A stretch of 64,000 nt of DNA from Aphis gossypii (taxonomy: Eukaryota; Arthropoda; Insecta; Hemiptera; Aphididae), in NCBI RefSeq assembly GCF_020184175.1, contig NC_065530.1:39285260-39349259 (forward strand), read 5' to 3'. The translations under genes and the position numbers were made by a program. Under the pieces are notes generated by a model that was not told the DNA's origin, made no database searches, and saw nothing but the letters and a program-made list of their open reading frames with translations. Of this stretch, positions 24,700-37,942 are shown piece after piece (position 1 is the stretch's first letter; each line of letters begins with the position of its first letter).

Positions 24700-27600
24700 A
24701 TTAAACGGACCCTATGGGCACGTCGAAAATGAAATGTAAAATTAATAATAATAATTATTTATGACTGACACTTTCCGCAGTCATTATTAGTCCAGTGTAT
24801 ATTTCAAAAGATAATTAAGATATTTTAAGCGTTTACATTTAAGACGAACAAGTTATCTATAAAAATGGTTATGACTGTAATGAGTATACACTTTACCGTG
24901 AGATACTTTTAAGTTTATAGAATATATATTCATATTATTTTTAAATCTTTATAATCTTAATTCTTAAGTGTTATATATAATATTATATCTGTGTGACTGC
25001 AGTGTATAAAATGAGTAATGAATAATGACTAATGAGTAATAAGAATAATTAACTACTAATTATTTTATTTATTTAGACTTTAGAGTACAAATGTTTAAAT
25101 ATATATATCTATATGAAATTAATTTAAAATAAACGATTAAAATGACACCGTTATTTGTTATTAAAGAACATAATATAATATGCAAATTAAACGAATCAAC
25201 AAACCTAAAATTTATTAGTACCATATAGATTGTAATTACTTTTGAAACATTATTTAATTTCAGAAAAAGAATGGGAAACAAAAAAACATTCGGTTCACCA
25301 GATCAAGAAGATTAGAATTGCATTAGTAATTTGTATGTAACAATTTGGGACATTTTATAATTATGGTATGCAGAATTGGATAATAGTAATTTAAAAATAT
25401 ATGTAAAATTACAGTTTTTACTTTGTTTAACTATCTGAAATCCTGAAATAGTTTAAACTTTCTGCTATACATTAATTGACAATAATTTTTTATTACTGTA
25501 TCCTTAAATAGTACAAATAGTTGTTGGTTTTCATTCTTCCTATATTACCATACATAGTGGCATAGTGCCATACAAGTTACAACCATAATAATATTATCAC
25601 AATGCACGAAAGATAACAGGATCCACCATCTAACTAAGGTAATAATAATTCTTCGTCAATACAATATCATAATAACAATAAACAATAGAATTAAAAATTA
25701 ATAATATCGTTAATTGGTATTTGGCGGTGATGAGAGACTCGTCGCTGTCGAAATTGCGTGAAACACATTATTATCTATTACTCTTAACGCTAGAAAGTCC
25801 TCTCAAATATCTTTATCGCGGCGTATGATGTACACTATTTTAATATATATTATTATTATTCGGTACCCGCCGAAAACGAGTTATGTTAATTTTGGTACAC
25901 GGGAAAAAAACTCTCGTTTGATCAATTGAAATTGAACACCCGTCCGCGGCCGAATCGAGTCGAAATCCATTCCGACACACACGGTCGTGTAGGTACAAAA
26001 CTACAAACAGTAGGTATACTAAATTATTACAACTCAAAACCGCAAACTATGTGTGCTGCGCGCGACGTCTGCTGAACAAAAAAAATAAAAAAATACTATT
26101 CCGATTTATTATATATATATGAATAATAATAATATGTAACAACTAGATTGTTGCGCCAGCATTGCGTCAAACGGTATGCAAAAACGGTAGCACCTAAAAT
26201 AATACAAATTTTATGACAACGAAAAAAAAAATAATAATACAAATAAAAACATACAAACGGTGTGATTGACTGAAAATAAATTCATTTTTTTTCTCCGGCA
26301 CGCAAACGTGATACGATAGTAACAATCTGTTTATGTTGAACAAGGCGAAGGGCCCGTCGACTCGGCGGCGGGGATAATAATAAATAATAATTAATCGTGG
26401 TTTTGTAACAGTCATCACGTGTCGTAGTGGCCGTATAATAATGATATTCACGCGCACCGCTCGTGTAACTGCCGCCGCAGTAGTCGCACGTCGTCGAGCC
26501 GCAATTCGTTGACATTGATCTGACATTTTTCCATCAAATTGTTAATATTTTTGTGATACAATAATTATTATCGTCGCGATTCGCGGTAATGAATACGAAT
26601 ATTTTGTAAAAAAAAAAAAAAAAAATTAGCTTCGAGATAAAAAAAAATATCGATATAGTCAGCACTACAATGTCAATTCTGCCGTTACGTCGTTACCCGA
26701 CCACTTGTCAATACTAAATAATTATCACCGCGCGTGTGTATTGCGTAGGTAATTGAGTATTTAAACTTTTAATCGTCTTTTAAAGAGCGGAGGAAAAAAT
26801 CGTCAAAATACAATATTAAAATAATATTATATTTGAAACACTTGTATAGAAATCATTTTCGGTCGGTTATTATATAGAATTTCCCCGCCCACGCAGTATA
26901 ACAACGGTGAGACTCGCCGTATGAGAATTATTATTATGTAAAACTGACGCTTTATCATATTCACTCGTCGCCTGCAATATAATATTTATTATGTACAAAC
27001 AATAAAACACGTAGGCGGGTTAACCTAACCTAACCCAACGTGTTTAAACGAATTAAATAAACCGCCGTACACGGCAAACGAACTGAACTATGTATACAAT
27101 TTTATAATAAATTATAAATCGCGCGTTAAACTTATACAAATATATTCAGTAACACGAGTATCGGTATAAGAAATAATTAAATACAAATTGTGAGATAGCA
27201 GATAAAATGTGCATCGTCGGTGGAACTTCGAGACGGTAATTCGTATAGGTATACTTATTACTTGGTAGTTACTCGTGTATGTGATGAAGCTCAGTAAAAT
27301 ACGAAGTAGCTATAGAAAATTGAACCTGGTTCAAACGTTTTACGTAAAAATTATTAGTGACTTATCAATGGCCAATGCATCGTTTGGCTGTGAAAAATGT
27401 CTGTCCGGTAGCACCTGCAACAGAACGGAGGTCGAAGAGAAAACTAACCGACGAGCGGTTCCACCCGAAGGCGACAGCGGTGTCGTATATTGAATTTCAA
27501 AAACCGGGAGTACCAGTCCATCGTATCTTAGGTCCTATGTATCATTGTGTGACCTATATTATATCTTAACAACTATATAATAAAATAATATGTATTAGTG

Positions 27601-28379
27601 TACGACTATCATTCGTTCGGAAACGTAAATATACTTTTGGAACGATAGGTATGCGATGATTTTATTATTATACCTAGGTATTACGCTATATTATATTCAA
27701 TTTTGTTAGCTTTTATTTTATTGCACGACATCGGCACACGAAGATTGCTAAATTTCAATAATTTTCTCAAAATCGACGACAACGTTTGTAGAAGTTATCA
27801 GTATCTATATTTTAGTCCTGTGCAAATATAATTGAATAAATAGTTTGAATTTTTTCAGACAACCTGCAGTATCTAGATGAGACATACCAAAATATTTATA
27901 AAAATTAATTGTTTAAATAATATTATTTTTCAAACATATTTTAATTTTTCTCCGATTTTGGTATTATATTTGCAGATGTATTTCATTGGTGTTAAATCAT
28001 TAAATAAACGTTTTCCGATAACTAACTTATTTATTATTATTTATATTTTCGTAAATATATAACGCGGAAAGCGACAAATTATATTATATTATATTTTGCT
28101 CAAAGTCAACGACGCTTTGAAAGTTTCCAGGAAGAAACTATTTCTCGTTTCTAAGAACTATATGAATTTTATGATTGCTGATTAGAATATAAAGTAAAAA
28201 CTATATAGACAGTTAACATATTATCACCCATAGATGATAGATAATTAAAAGACATAATTTTTAATTGAATTCGTAAAAATAATGAAAGATGTACATATAC
28301 TAAATACTGTGTACTAATTTTGTAGATAAGTAATATTATACAACAATTGTATATTGGCTGTCGGTTGACTTTAATATAA
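24700..28379. other. AT-rich non-coding sequence
   Basis: 24.7-25.7 kb is CpG-poor and AT-rich, like an old repeat. A 110-base GC-richer patch at 27380-27490 is open in two frames but unrecognised. Nothing else stands out. Confidence 0.55.
27022..27035. repeat. Short interstitial telomere-type repeat
   Basis: AACCTAACCTAACC is almost three units of the insect telomere repeat (CCTAA on this strand, TTAGG on the other). Far too short to be a telomere. Confidence 0.5.
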
Positions 28380-28680
28380 CCATCCAAATCCTTAAATTTC
28401 AGAACTCAACTTAACTTTAACGCAATACCAAGAAACTCCCTGAGAAGATTAAAGAAAATACGGCGAAGAAATCTAATTCCCGACAAGAAAAAATATAATA
28501 AAATCTCTTCAACCTATACGTCCTGAACTTAAATCAAGTCCAGTACATTAATATAAAGTGTGATTGTTGAGTTGTTTCTTGTTTCTCGTTATCGTGCACA
28601 TATAATTAATATTCATTATTCAGCTAATAACTAATAAGTATTTACTTATTGTAAAAATTGTACCTACAGATTAAATTCTC
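28380..28680 (+). mobile_element. 5'-truncated LINE, Jockey-like ORF2 C-terminus and 3' tail
   Basis: A 48-codon open frame (28380-28526, stop TGA) has no start of its own and ends with IPRNSLRRLKKIRRRNLI. This follows the Jockey-clade ORF2 C-terminal pattern I-P-x-N-x-x-R-R-L-K-(4x)-R-(D/N)-L. An AT-rich tail with TGTAAAAATTGTACCTACAG follows, like LINE 3' UTRs. Upstream of 28380 no reverse transcriptase can be read, so the copy is truncated, as is usual for target-primed insertion. No target duplication was identified. Confidence 0.45.
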
Positions 28681-31600
28681 AAGCATTCTTTCATTTTATT
28701 TTAAAACGAATTTTTAAAATTTGTACACAATTAATACATAGCATAACAAAAAAAAATAAAAAAAATAATGACTAATGTAAACATTTGAGTGATTTTAAAT
28801 TTCAAATTATTTCCTTGAAAAATCTTGTTTTTTGAGTTGTTCACAATCTTATATTTAAATCGTATGGATTTTATTTCTGATGGTCTGACTAATACCACAC
28901 CCGTCAATGAATTTTATAGGTCTCGTGATAGTTGATAGTTTTATTGGACCGTCTCATAGTTTATTAATATGACGTATATATATTATATTATAATTGTTCG
29001 ATATTCGTATAATATGGTATATATTATTATATTTTATAAATTATAATCGCATTGCAACTTGGTGGTGGTCTACACGCTATACGGTAGATGGATAGTTCGC
29101 TTACAAATCAGGTATTTTTTGTTATTTTTCATTGTACATTTTTATTAAAAAAAAAATCGGAACGCCAACGAGCCGCCGTGCACGCGCGCATTTGTGTGTG
29201 TTCTGCGTGTAACAATAATATACCTACACTATGAAGTGTTAAACCTACAATTTCGAGTGGTTACACAAGGTAATGGAGTGTTATTAATATAATATTATAC
29301 ACGAGAAATAAACGAAAACGAGAATATTATTTTTTTTATCACTGTTAAAAAAATCAAGGATCCAGTTGTTTTCGAATAATTTTATTGGTGGTTGCATGAT
29401 AATTATTATTGGCACGCCGTTACCCCCGCCTTAATATTTTTTTCAATATTTTAACGAACGCTTTTTCGTTTTTTCATAATAATATTATATTTAACACGAT
29501 TATTGTTCGTTTTGACGACGTGCTCTTGGGATCGTCGACGAAACAATAATATTATATTTGAATTACATTTTGTTTAATGTTTTTAAAACCGTCTGCGCTG
29601 CGCGAAAACGTATGTGTGTATGTGTGTTGTTGCGTGTTTTTTTTTTAACAGTTTTGTTCGTAACAAGTTCCCGGTCTACGGTAGAGAAAAAAATTAGAAA
29701 ATTGAGAACATGCCAAGGATAAAAGTCGGACGTTGGTTTTTATACGATCGCTTCGTCAATAATATTAAAATACACAAACACATACGTCAGAAAAAATTTT
29801 GTGTAAGACATTATGACGATATATCATTACGTATCGATCTAAAATTGATCGGAAACGAAGTTCGATGAAAAAGTTTGACTATTATTGGCGAGTGAGTTTG
29901 CAAATAATTAGTAGGTATATATTATAAAATAATTTAAAATAATTATTATGCCTACCACCGGGATGATGCACTTGATATAGAGATAAATATTAATTGGTCA
30001 TTCCTCATTACTCATAACAGCCATAACTACAGTAATCACTAATCACTAATCAATAATACAACATTATATTTTTCTTCGAAAAACAATAACAGCGTATTAA
30101 ATAATAATTATACAGAGGTATAATATAATATAATCGTGGTAATTCCTATAGTTCTCGGTACTCGGTAGCGGTCCAAACTCCTCCGACAACCGATGGTCGC
30201 TGGTGCCAAGTCCTTTTCGAATTCACGACAATTTACCGATGATCAATAGAAATATCATAATTTTTTCATTCGTAAATAATGTACAATCGCATTAGAAAAC
30301 GGTCGTAAAACTACCGAGGATGTCAAAGTCCAATTGGCTTTTCTATAATATTTCTTTATATTTATATTTGTTTACATTTTTTTCTGTATTCACTCCGTGT
30401 TATATGAATATAAAAATTGAAAAAAAAACTACAAAAATTAATAACGCCATTTCAGACTCGAAGTCTGTGGAATGAAACGTGCTAATTTCTTGTTACAGAG
30501 GCGGTACGGACGTGTGGTGTACAGAATAATAAAAATAATTATCAATTTATTATTATTTATCAATATTATTATGATTGAACTGAAACATCTGAAACTAATA
30601 AAAATTTAAACAAACGATAATAATATGGTTTCAGCGGTTTCATAGTTTATACGCTCATTAATGAATAAAACGTCGTCTTAGGATTTTTTTTATTTGAAAA
30701 TTCGCGTGTGCGATTTTATTAATATCCTGTAACTTATTGTAAATCGTCCAACTTATTATATTTGGTCTCTGACGCGGCTTATTATTATACGACCAGACAG
30801 CTATTAAATTTTAATTCGGACCAGTCCCGTGGAAACTAATTTCGGTTACGTAAACACTTAATCTACATTAGATTACGTTATCACGATCCGACATTTTGTG
30901 TTTATTTATGTAACTCGGTCTGCGTGCGTTTACTCACGCGATTCTCGAAAAATATAATAATATAACCGAATGGATTCACAAGTGCTCTCTTAGTGTCATT
31001 TCTACGAAACGCTACATATACGTCATATACAAGCGTGCAGTATAAAGTTCAAAACGATGAGGCCAAAGATATGGCCAAAACTTATTAGCCGAAAATTTTC
31101 GATCAACTACGAACATTATTTTTATGTTCTACCTTTAAGTTTGGTAAAATTTATCAATTCACATTTCACTCAATAACAACGTTAGCTAATTTGACAAAAT
31201 CTGTTGTACTTAAATTTGGCATGGTGTACGTTTGTAAGACAACACGTTACACATTGCGCAAAGTAGTTTCTATACGGTGCAGGCAGGTTCAGGCCGACCT
31301 TAGCCTTAGTGTTGAATTATAGAGTATAGGGTTAGGTTTTCAACACGTATTTTAACACGTATCGTTTTGGGCTTGAAAAAAATGCTATTTCTCAGACCGA
31401 AGGAAATATAGTTCTCATTTAGAGTGAACGTTGACCGTCCGCGTCTCCCCGTACGTTCGTATCGGATAATGTAATAATATTGTTATTGGGCAGTCACTAA
31501 TAACCACTGTAGCAGCGTATCACGCGTATTATAGTAATGGTAAATATTACTGTGTTCGGGCGTGCGTATAAAATTACCATTTATGCGTTCGCGGAGGATC

Positions 31601-32752
31601 CGTGATAATAAAATATTATGTTGGAACTCGTTTCGGTCGTCGGGCAACAATAATTTTTATTTAAAACACATAATAATAATAATAACACGATAATATACGA
31701 ATCGACGGCAATGGCAGACGGGCCTCATGTGTACGTATTGTGCTCTCCCCGAGCAGCAGCCATGTTCGTCATCGTCGTCTCCCGCGGCGAGCGCTTGCTT
31801 GTGTGTGTCTGAGTGTATTTATGGGTCTGTGTGCGCGCATTATAATCTGTCGTCATTCATCCGGACAACGATGATTAGGACGAGGGTCTTACTCCCGGTG
31901 GGAGGGGGGGGTGATACGGCGACGACGGTACAATAATAAAAAAACGCACTGGTCGCGTTTTTTCCTCTCTGTGTGCTCTTGTTCTTTTCATCTACCCTCT
32001 GCGTCGCCGTGTCGTTTTTAATGCAACGTTTCGTATCGACACATACGGTTAATAATCACTTTGGTTCGGATGTTTATTTCTTATAGTTATATTTTTGTGT
32101 ACACCACACACCAAATCGTTTAATCGTCGTTTGCCATGGCATAGAAGCAGATGTATTCGATTTTATTTTGACAATTTTTACATTTTCGGTATAAACGCAT
32201 GTGTTAAGTTTTCACAGATTGTTTTGTACTGAAGTTTATTTTTTATACATTTTATACAATGCAAGTCGTCTTTCTTTGATTTTAAATTTCAAATAACATT
32301 TTTAAAAATATATATACCTATATTTTTTTTTATTGGATTTATTAGTATTTACAAGTACAGGGTTTGTTGACGCTATACAGACGTGTCGTATACGCTCATA
32401 TACACGATAATATAATATTATGCTTTTTCAATCTTACAGACACGCCCGTAAATACCGACCATAGGTAGGCATTGTTGGTGTCACAATTCACTAGAACGCT
32501 CGAATGCGAAACGTGTTCTAGTTATAGTCTATTAAAAATGTATGATATTATAATTTATATTGAATGAATAATGAATAGGATACAACAGTTTTTTTAACAC
32601 ATTTTATCATGTAATTTGATTGTTTTAAGGGTATACTATAAAGTATTGTTTGGGCGTATTTGCATGTATTTTGTTGTTTTTTAGGTCATAAAAATCATAA
32701 CACTAATGATTAAATTATACTAATAAAATAATAACTAATAAGTAATATTGTT

Positions 32753-32797
32753 TAATAGTTTCATGATATAATAAACTATTATATCATGAATAGTATT
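32753..32797. repeat. Long AT-rich inverted repeat
   Basis: TTCATGATATAATA (32760-32773) and TATTATATCATGAA (32777-32790) are perfect 14-bp arms with a 3-base spacer. With one single-base gap the arms extend to about 20 bp. It may be a MITE remnant or a chance outcome of AT-rich slippage. Confidence 0.5.
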
Positions 32798-34090
32798 ATA
32801 TAATTAAATATATAGTTTTATTTTCAAATGATTATCATTCGCTCGAAACCACAAACGATAACGACGTCGAAATAACAGTATAACGTATTGCGCTTCTTGA
32901 TAGCGAGTCTGAAAATAACCACTAATCAAATCGTCCGCCGCCGTTTTATATCATTGCAATTTCATAACAATTTCTAACAGAATACATTTTTACGTCAAAA
33001 ATTGGGTCTCTCAAACGGCGTAAGGTGTACTCGACTTATTTGCAGATTATCAAAATTGTGTACCGGTTGGTTGCAGTAGAAGCACCTCGACAATAATTAT
33101 AAAAAACACCATCATTGTTACTTTACATTTTTACGGGCTTTTAGTTTTTTTTCGGTTTTTGTCATTTTATTTTTAACGATGAACTGAGCGTTCACTCATA
33201 ATCCTTGTTGTCGAGTTGTTTTTTTTTATTATTATTGACATGTATCTTTAAACATTGTCTTGCTCCGGGCGTTGGCAAATCGTCGAGATTTGGTATTTTA
33301 CCGAAAAACTCATTTTTTTTTTTTTTATTACTTCTGCTACAGTGCTACGATACTACTGTGCGCCACTGTTAAACATAATATTAAATATTTTTATGAAGTT
33401 ATGACTAATGTAGTAACGAATGCGTCATTATTTAAATAGCGACATTATTATAATAATATGTAACAGATATTTATATTATTTTCGGTTTATCATCGTATCA
33501 AATCGTAACAACTAACAAGCGCATACGCTAAACGAATAAATAAACATTTCGTAAATGTGCGTAAATCGAATTAACGTTTGCACGCGAAATTGGGGATTTG
33601 GCACGTTCGGGTAATATCAGCTGTGCAGTATAGAGCCGCGAGCAACAACTTCTACGTAATTTGCGATAACGTCGAACGTTGAAAGAAAATAATATATTAT
33701 AGTGTATTTTATACTTCAGAGAAGAAGTCGAATGATATATTATAATTATTATAATAATTTTATAATATTACCGAATACGTTTTTCGATTAAATTTCATAA
33801 TGCAATTTATTATTTGTTTTGTTAAGTTTCGGGAACCGAAGAAACGTTCGACACCATCATGGACGTTCACACGTCGAAATCAGTAATTCCCTTGATAATA
33901 ATTTATGAATTCTTAGTACATAATCCCCGACTCCCGCCATATCGTCTGCTGTGTAAAATAATACCATTTTTATAAATGTTTGATGCGATTACGAGAATAA
34001 TATGTGTGCACAAAACGCACTAGTTGCGAACAAAGTATATTATGGTATAAATTGTATATACCATAGTGATAATAATTAATAACGATCGAG

Positions 34091-34098
34091 TGACGTCA
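34091..34098. promoter_or_regulatory. CRE-like site
   Basis: TGACGTCA is an intact palindromic CRE core in otherwise AT-rich sequence. No transcript start is evident close by. One such 8-mer can occur by chance in 64 kb. Confidence 0.25.
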
Positions 34099-35279
34099 AA
34101 GTGTGTGTGTGTGTATATAAATAGTTTAGTTGATAAGCAGCGACGCAGAGAGGTCGTCCGTAATGTCGAGTGAGAGATATCGTTTTTAGAGGTATCGACT
34201 GCACTGTATCAAATTTGTATAAAATTGAATACAAATTGTTGGCAGCACGTCAACAAATGGCGTAATTTCTCATATTTTTAATTTTACCAAAGAGCGGTAA
34301 ATTTGGCGCAGTTTGGCCGTTTGTTGGATGTAAAAATTAAAATTATCAAATTCGTGCTCATCTTGTGGTGATGCATTGAAATTACAAGTCAATTAGCATT
34401 TTGAAAGTTGAAAACAGCTTGATAATATGTTTTCATTGTTTTCAATTCTTGGAGTTATTAGTGACTATTTAATGTTTTATTGTATTATACATTTTAACAA
34501 AGTATAGATTCTCTACTAAATCTATAATATGTGTGCCATTAAGTCTGTTTTAAGGAATTTATACTTTGCCTTAACATTTTGGAAATTTTATGTTTTGACT
34601 GAGGAAATTTACTTTTTTATTTTTGAAATCTAGAATTACTAAAAAAAAAAATGAGATACTAGATAACCTATTAGAATATTATCAGAAGATGAAAGCGAGT
34701 ATAGGTCAGTCTCAGAAAGTCAGAATACATAATGTATTTAAAAAAATTAAAGAAAAATAATTTGTACTCGACAACATAATATAATGCACATATAGATGAG
34801 CATACAGTCTTACAGTTGTAGATGTGCAAAGGTCTCGGTGATATATTGATATTCCTTATAAGTTGTCAGTCCTAGACTTCTCGAGTTATGATGTACGTCT
34901 ATCATAGAGGATAAAGAGGTCAGTGTGTCAGTCAGAGTCCTAACCGTCCGGGATCCGGCACGAAAACCGTCAACCCAACCGCTCCTCCTGCTCTGTGACG
35001 TAAAAAAATAAACAGACATCCAACTCGTGTATTGAATCCGCGAAAAAAATAGTATTCCGAAATATTATTTTGGTTTTTAATCGTTTGGCTGCGTCTACGA
35101 AGGAATTAAGTGCGTATACAACAGTACGACACATGGTGGTGTAATCGTGTAAACGTAATGTACCAGTGTTTATAATACAGTAGGTAGGTCGTATAGCTGG
35201 CGAGAGTTATATACGAAAAACGCAGTCGAAAAATCGGTCGGGCGCGACGTAATAACAATTATTATTATTATTCGTGCGA

Positions 35280-37000
35280 ACGGGAAAATTGCGGCTCGAT
35301 TGACAAGCGGTTAAGAGCGGGGGGAGAACGGAAAGAGAGAACGCCGCCGAACAAATGTCGGTCGGAGCAGTGCGGCGGAGTGGGGTTTCAAGCGCGAAAC
35401 CGGTCGCGGGGGGCATTGTGCCTATCGACGGTAATTTTACGGTTTTCTGGTGTTACCGCGCAGCGGTAGCTGCTTAGCCGTCGCACCGTTGTCGTCGCGC
35501 CAGTAATAATTAATACCGTAAATAATAAAAACAATCATAATACAGAGGTACAATGTGTGTACTCTGTATATAAATTGTGTGAGGGGGGGCGCAAAAATAT
35601 TATAATTCACAGTTCAATCAGCGAAAAATACTATATAAAATAATAATAATAAAACGTCGTCGTCGTCGCTGCACCGACCGACCTTATCGATTGCGAGTAT
35701 AGAGTATAGACCGAGTAGGCAGGTAATAATAATAAAGGTGTGTGTGTGTATGTGCAGTTTTGTTTTATGCAGAACTGGTTTTCAAATTGAAATCGGACAC
35801 GATCCACACTCACACTACAAGTACACTACTGCGTGTTCGACTCTCGGCCGGAATGTCACTTTGTTCGTTCTTTTATATTATTTTCTTTCCTTGTAATTCG
35901 TCGGAAGACATTCCGTTGTCGGTTCAACGCGCGGCTTCGTACGGACCCAACGACGTCCGCGCGGCGGTTTGCGCTCTTTTTTTCGCGGTCGACCGTCGTC
36001 CACGACTGACGCACGACGCGCCGCCGTTTGACGTACTACGGTCGCGCCAACGACGCGTCGGCGTTTCAAAAGGCGATCACGGGCGGACCGAATGGATATC
36101 GTTATATTTTCGTGCGGTCGACCGTAGTCGAAGTAAAACACTTATCGAAATTAAATCGGTCGAAAAACCGGGATTTGTGTCGCGCAACCGAATATAATAA
36201 TAATAATATAAGCCCTCGAACGGGCGCGCGTGTCTCCTCGTCAAAGGACGTAGGTAGGTCGGGTCCGGCCAGCGATATTTCCATAACGTTATTATAATAT
36301 TCAAGTGTCTTGGCCGAGGCGATTACGATTTCTCTCGGCGGCGCGCGCCCGTTGTACGTCACACACACACACACAAATAACAATAAACACGACCAACGAC
36401 GATAATAATATTATAATGATGATGATAAACACAACAATAATAATAATAATATAATATATTTATATCAGTAATAAAAACGTTTATCCGAAAAACCGGACGA
36501 GAGTGGTGAAGAGACACACGACTACGCAGTGTAGTGGAAAAAAAAAAAAAATACAGAAAAAAACAAAAAAAAAAAGGTCGAAATTTGACGACCCGCGGCG
36601 ATGTGTTTGTTCCCCTCCCGCCCCCCGGCAAACCCATCGCGTCTCGCCGTTCGCCTACGTGCCGTCGCGCGCGCCTTGTGTACATTTATGTGCGTTTGTG
36701 TGTGGTTGTTTCATATCATTATCGGGTTGTTCCATTACACACGACGACCAAGGGACGCCTTATTACATTATTATATATATATTATTATTTTCGTTGCCGC
36801 CGCGCCGAGTGAGTTTACACCGCGTCTCCCCCCCGCCCTCCCGCGATGGGCGGCGTGAGTGCGTGCGTCCGTGTACCCTCCGCCGCCTCCGCCGTCGTCG
36901 ATGTGCAACACTGACGCGCGGGCGCGTGCACTCGCACTCGCTCGCACGTACGCAGCATTCGTTCGAAACTTCTATCCACCGCCTCCCGCCGCGATCCGTT
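35280..37000. promoter_or_regulatory. Compound CpG-dense region, possible alternative promoter
   Basis: GC-rich blocks at 35280-35420, 35890-36360 and 36590-36990 are separated by AT-rich spacers. Donor-like GTGAGT occurs at 36809 and 36855 on the plus strand, the orientation of the SERTA gene. This would suit a distal first exon with a long intron, but no evidence ties it to that gene. The 204-codon frame at 36503-37117 is not protein-like. Confidence 0.3.
36360..36375. repeat. (CA)n microsatellite
   Basis: Eight CA units at the edge of a GC-rich island. Confidence 0.8.
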
Positions 37001-37802
37001 GCACTCGCCATAAAATATTATAATAATAATAATAATATATTAATATCACATTATTATTGTGTAACTTATTTTACAACAATAATAATAAATATACCTTTAA
37101 AACGCAGTCGTTTATAATGTACTAATACCACTACTACTACAATTGCTATACTCTTTTATCACCGTACGTCATACTTTATTTTTGGTATTTCTCCGACCGC
37201 GTTCGATTGTTGCCCCGTCGAATCCTTTACGATTCTGGCGAAGACTTGTCGTTTTATTATATAACACAAGAAACGAATGAGGGGTGTTATCCGCACAATA
37301 TCTCCAGATATCAGATCTCGATGTACGTTTCGATAATATCCATCTCTCGTTATTTTATTGTGTATTGAAAAAAGAGTACACGTTAATAATAAAACCACAT
37401 ACAATACTCCAGATTTCGTCTTCACAATAAAATTCAATTGCAATAATTTTTCTAATACCTGTCACCAAATACCAATAAACGAATTGTAATTGAAAGTGAT
37501 TACTGTTTTAAATTTACAACATTTTTCTAAAAGGAAGAAGACCATAACAAAAGTGTCAAACTCCTCGGGTGTGAATGTTGAGGGGAGGGGGTCGGGGACG
37601 TGTACGGGATTTGTACGTTTCGTACTCTTTCGGCCGTTTCTCTGTACACTCGGCACTTCGGTAGCTCTATTAGATTAGATCTCTTGGGCTTATATGATTT
37701 ATAATTTCGATGATCGGTGGCGTTAACGACGACGTGCGAAATCAATAATCCGTATACACGACACGAATTTTGTCTGCCAGATTGTGCGCGTGACTTTTGC
37801 CG

Positions 37803-37942
37803 ATGGCCGATGGCGGCGCGCCAGCAGATTCGATTAAGCCGCCTCGAAATAACTCGACGACGACGGTCCATTACTGCAACAATAACGCTCAACAGTCGGA
37901 CGACGTTATCCCGCCGCCGCCGCGACGATCACACCGGAAACG
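37803..37942 (+). other. Open, coding-like segment ending at a donor-like site
   Basis: From ATG 37803 (G at +4) 46 codons run open with polar, Pro/Asn/Thr-rich content (MADGGAPADSIKPPRNNSTT, later PPPPRRSHRKR) to CG|GTTAGT at 37943. It looks more protein-like than the other small frames here but matches nothing I know. Spliced to 54625 it would stop after a few codons, so it cannot extend the SERTA protein through that acceptor. It may be chance. Confidence 0.15.

Larger units (their letters stand above)
28681..35279. other. AT-rich non-coding sequence
   Basis: No supported genes. A CpG-rich patch at 31700-31935 holds a GGGGGGGG run and a small unrecognised frame. 34.2-34.8 kb is CpG-poor and resembles decayed repeat sequence. 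The inverted repeat at 32753 is listed separately. Confidence 0.55.

Noticed and set aside
36503..37117. 204-codon plus-strand frame
   Set aside because: Starts in a poly-A/Lys run and ends in Asn/Ile/Tyr from AT-rich repeats; its character changes with base composition.
37781..37942. Internal exon reading after a CTGCCAG acceptor
   Set aside because: All frames entering from that acceptor hit stops or read as Arg-rich low-complexity sequence.
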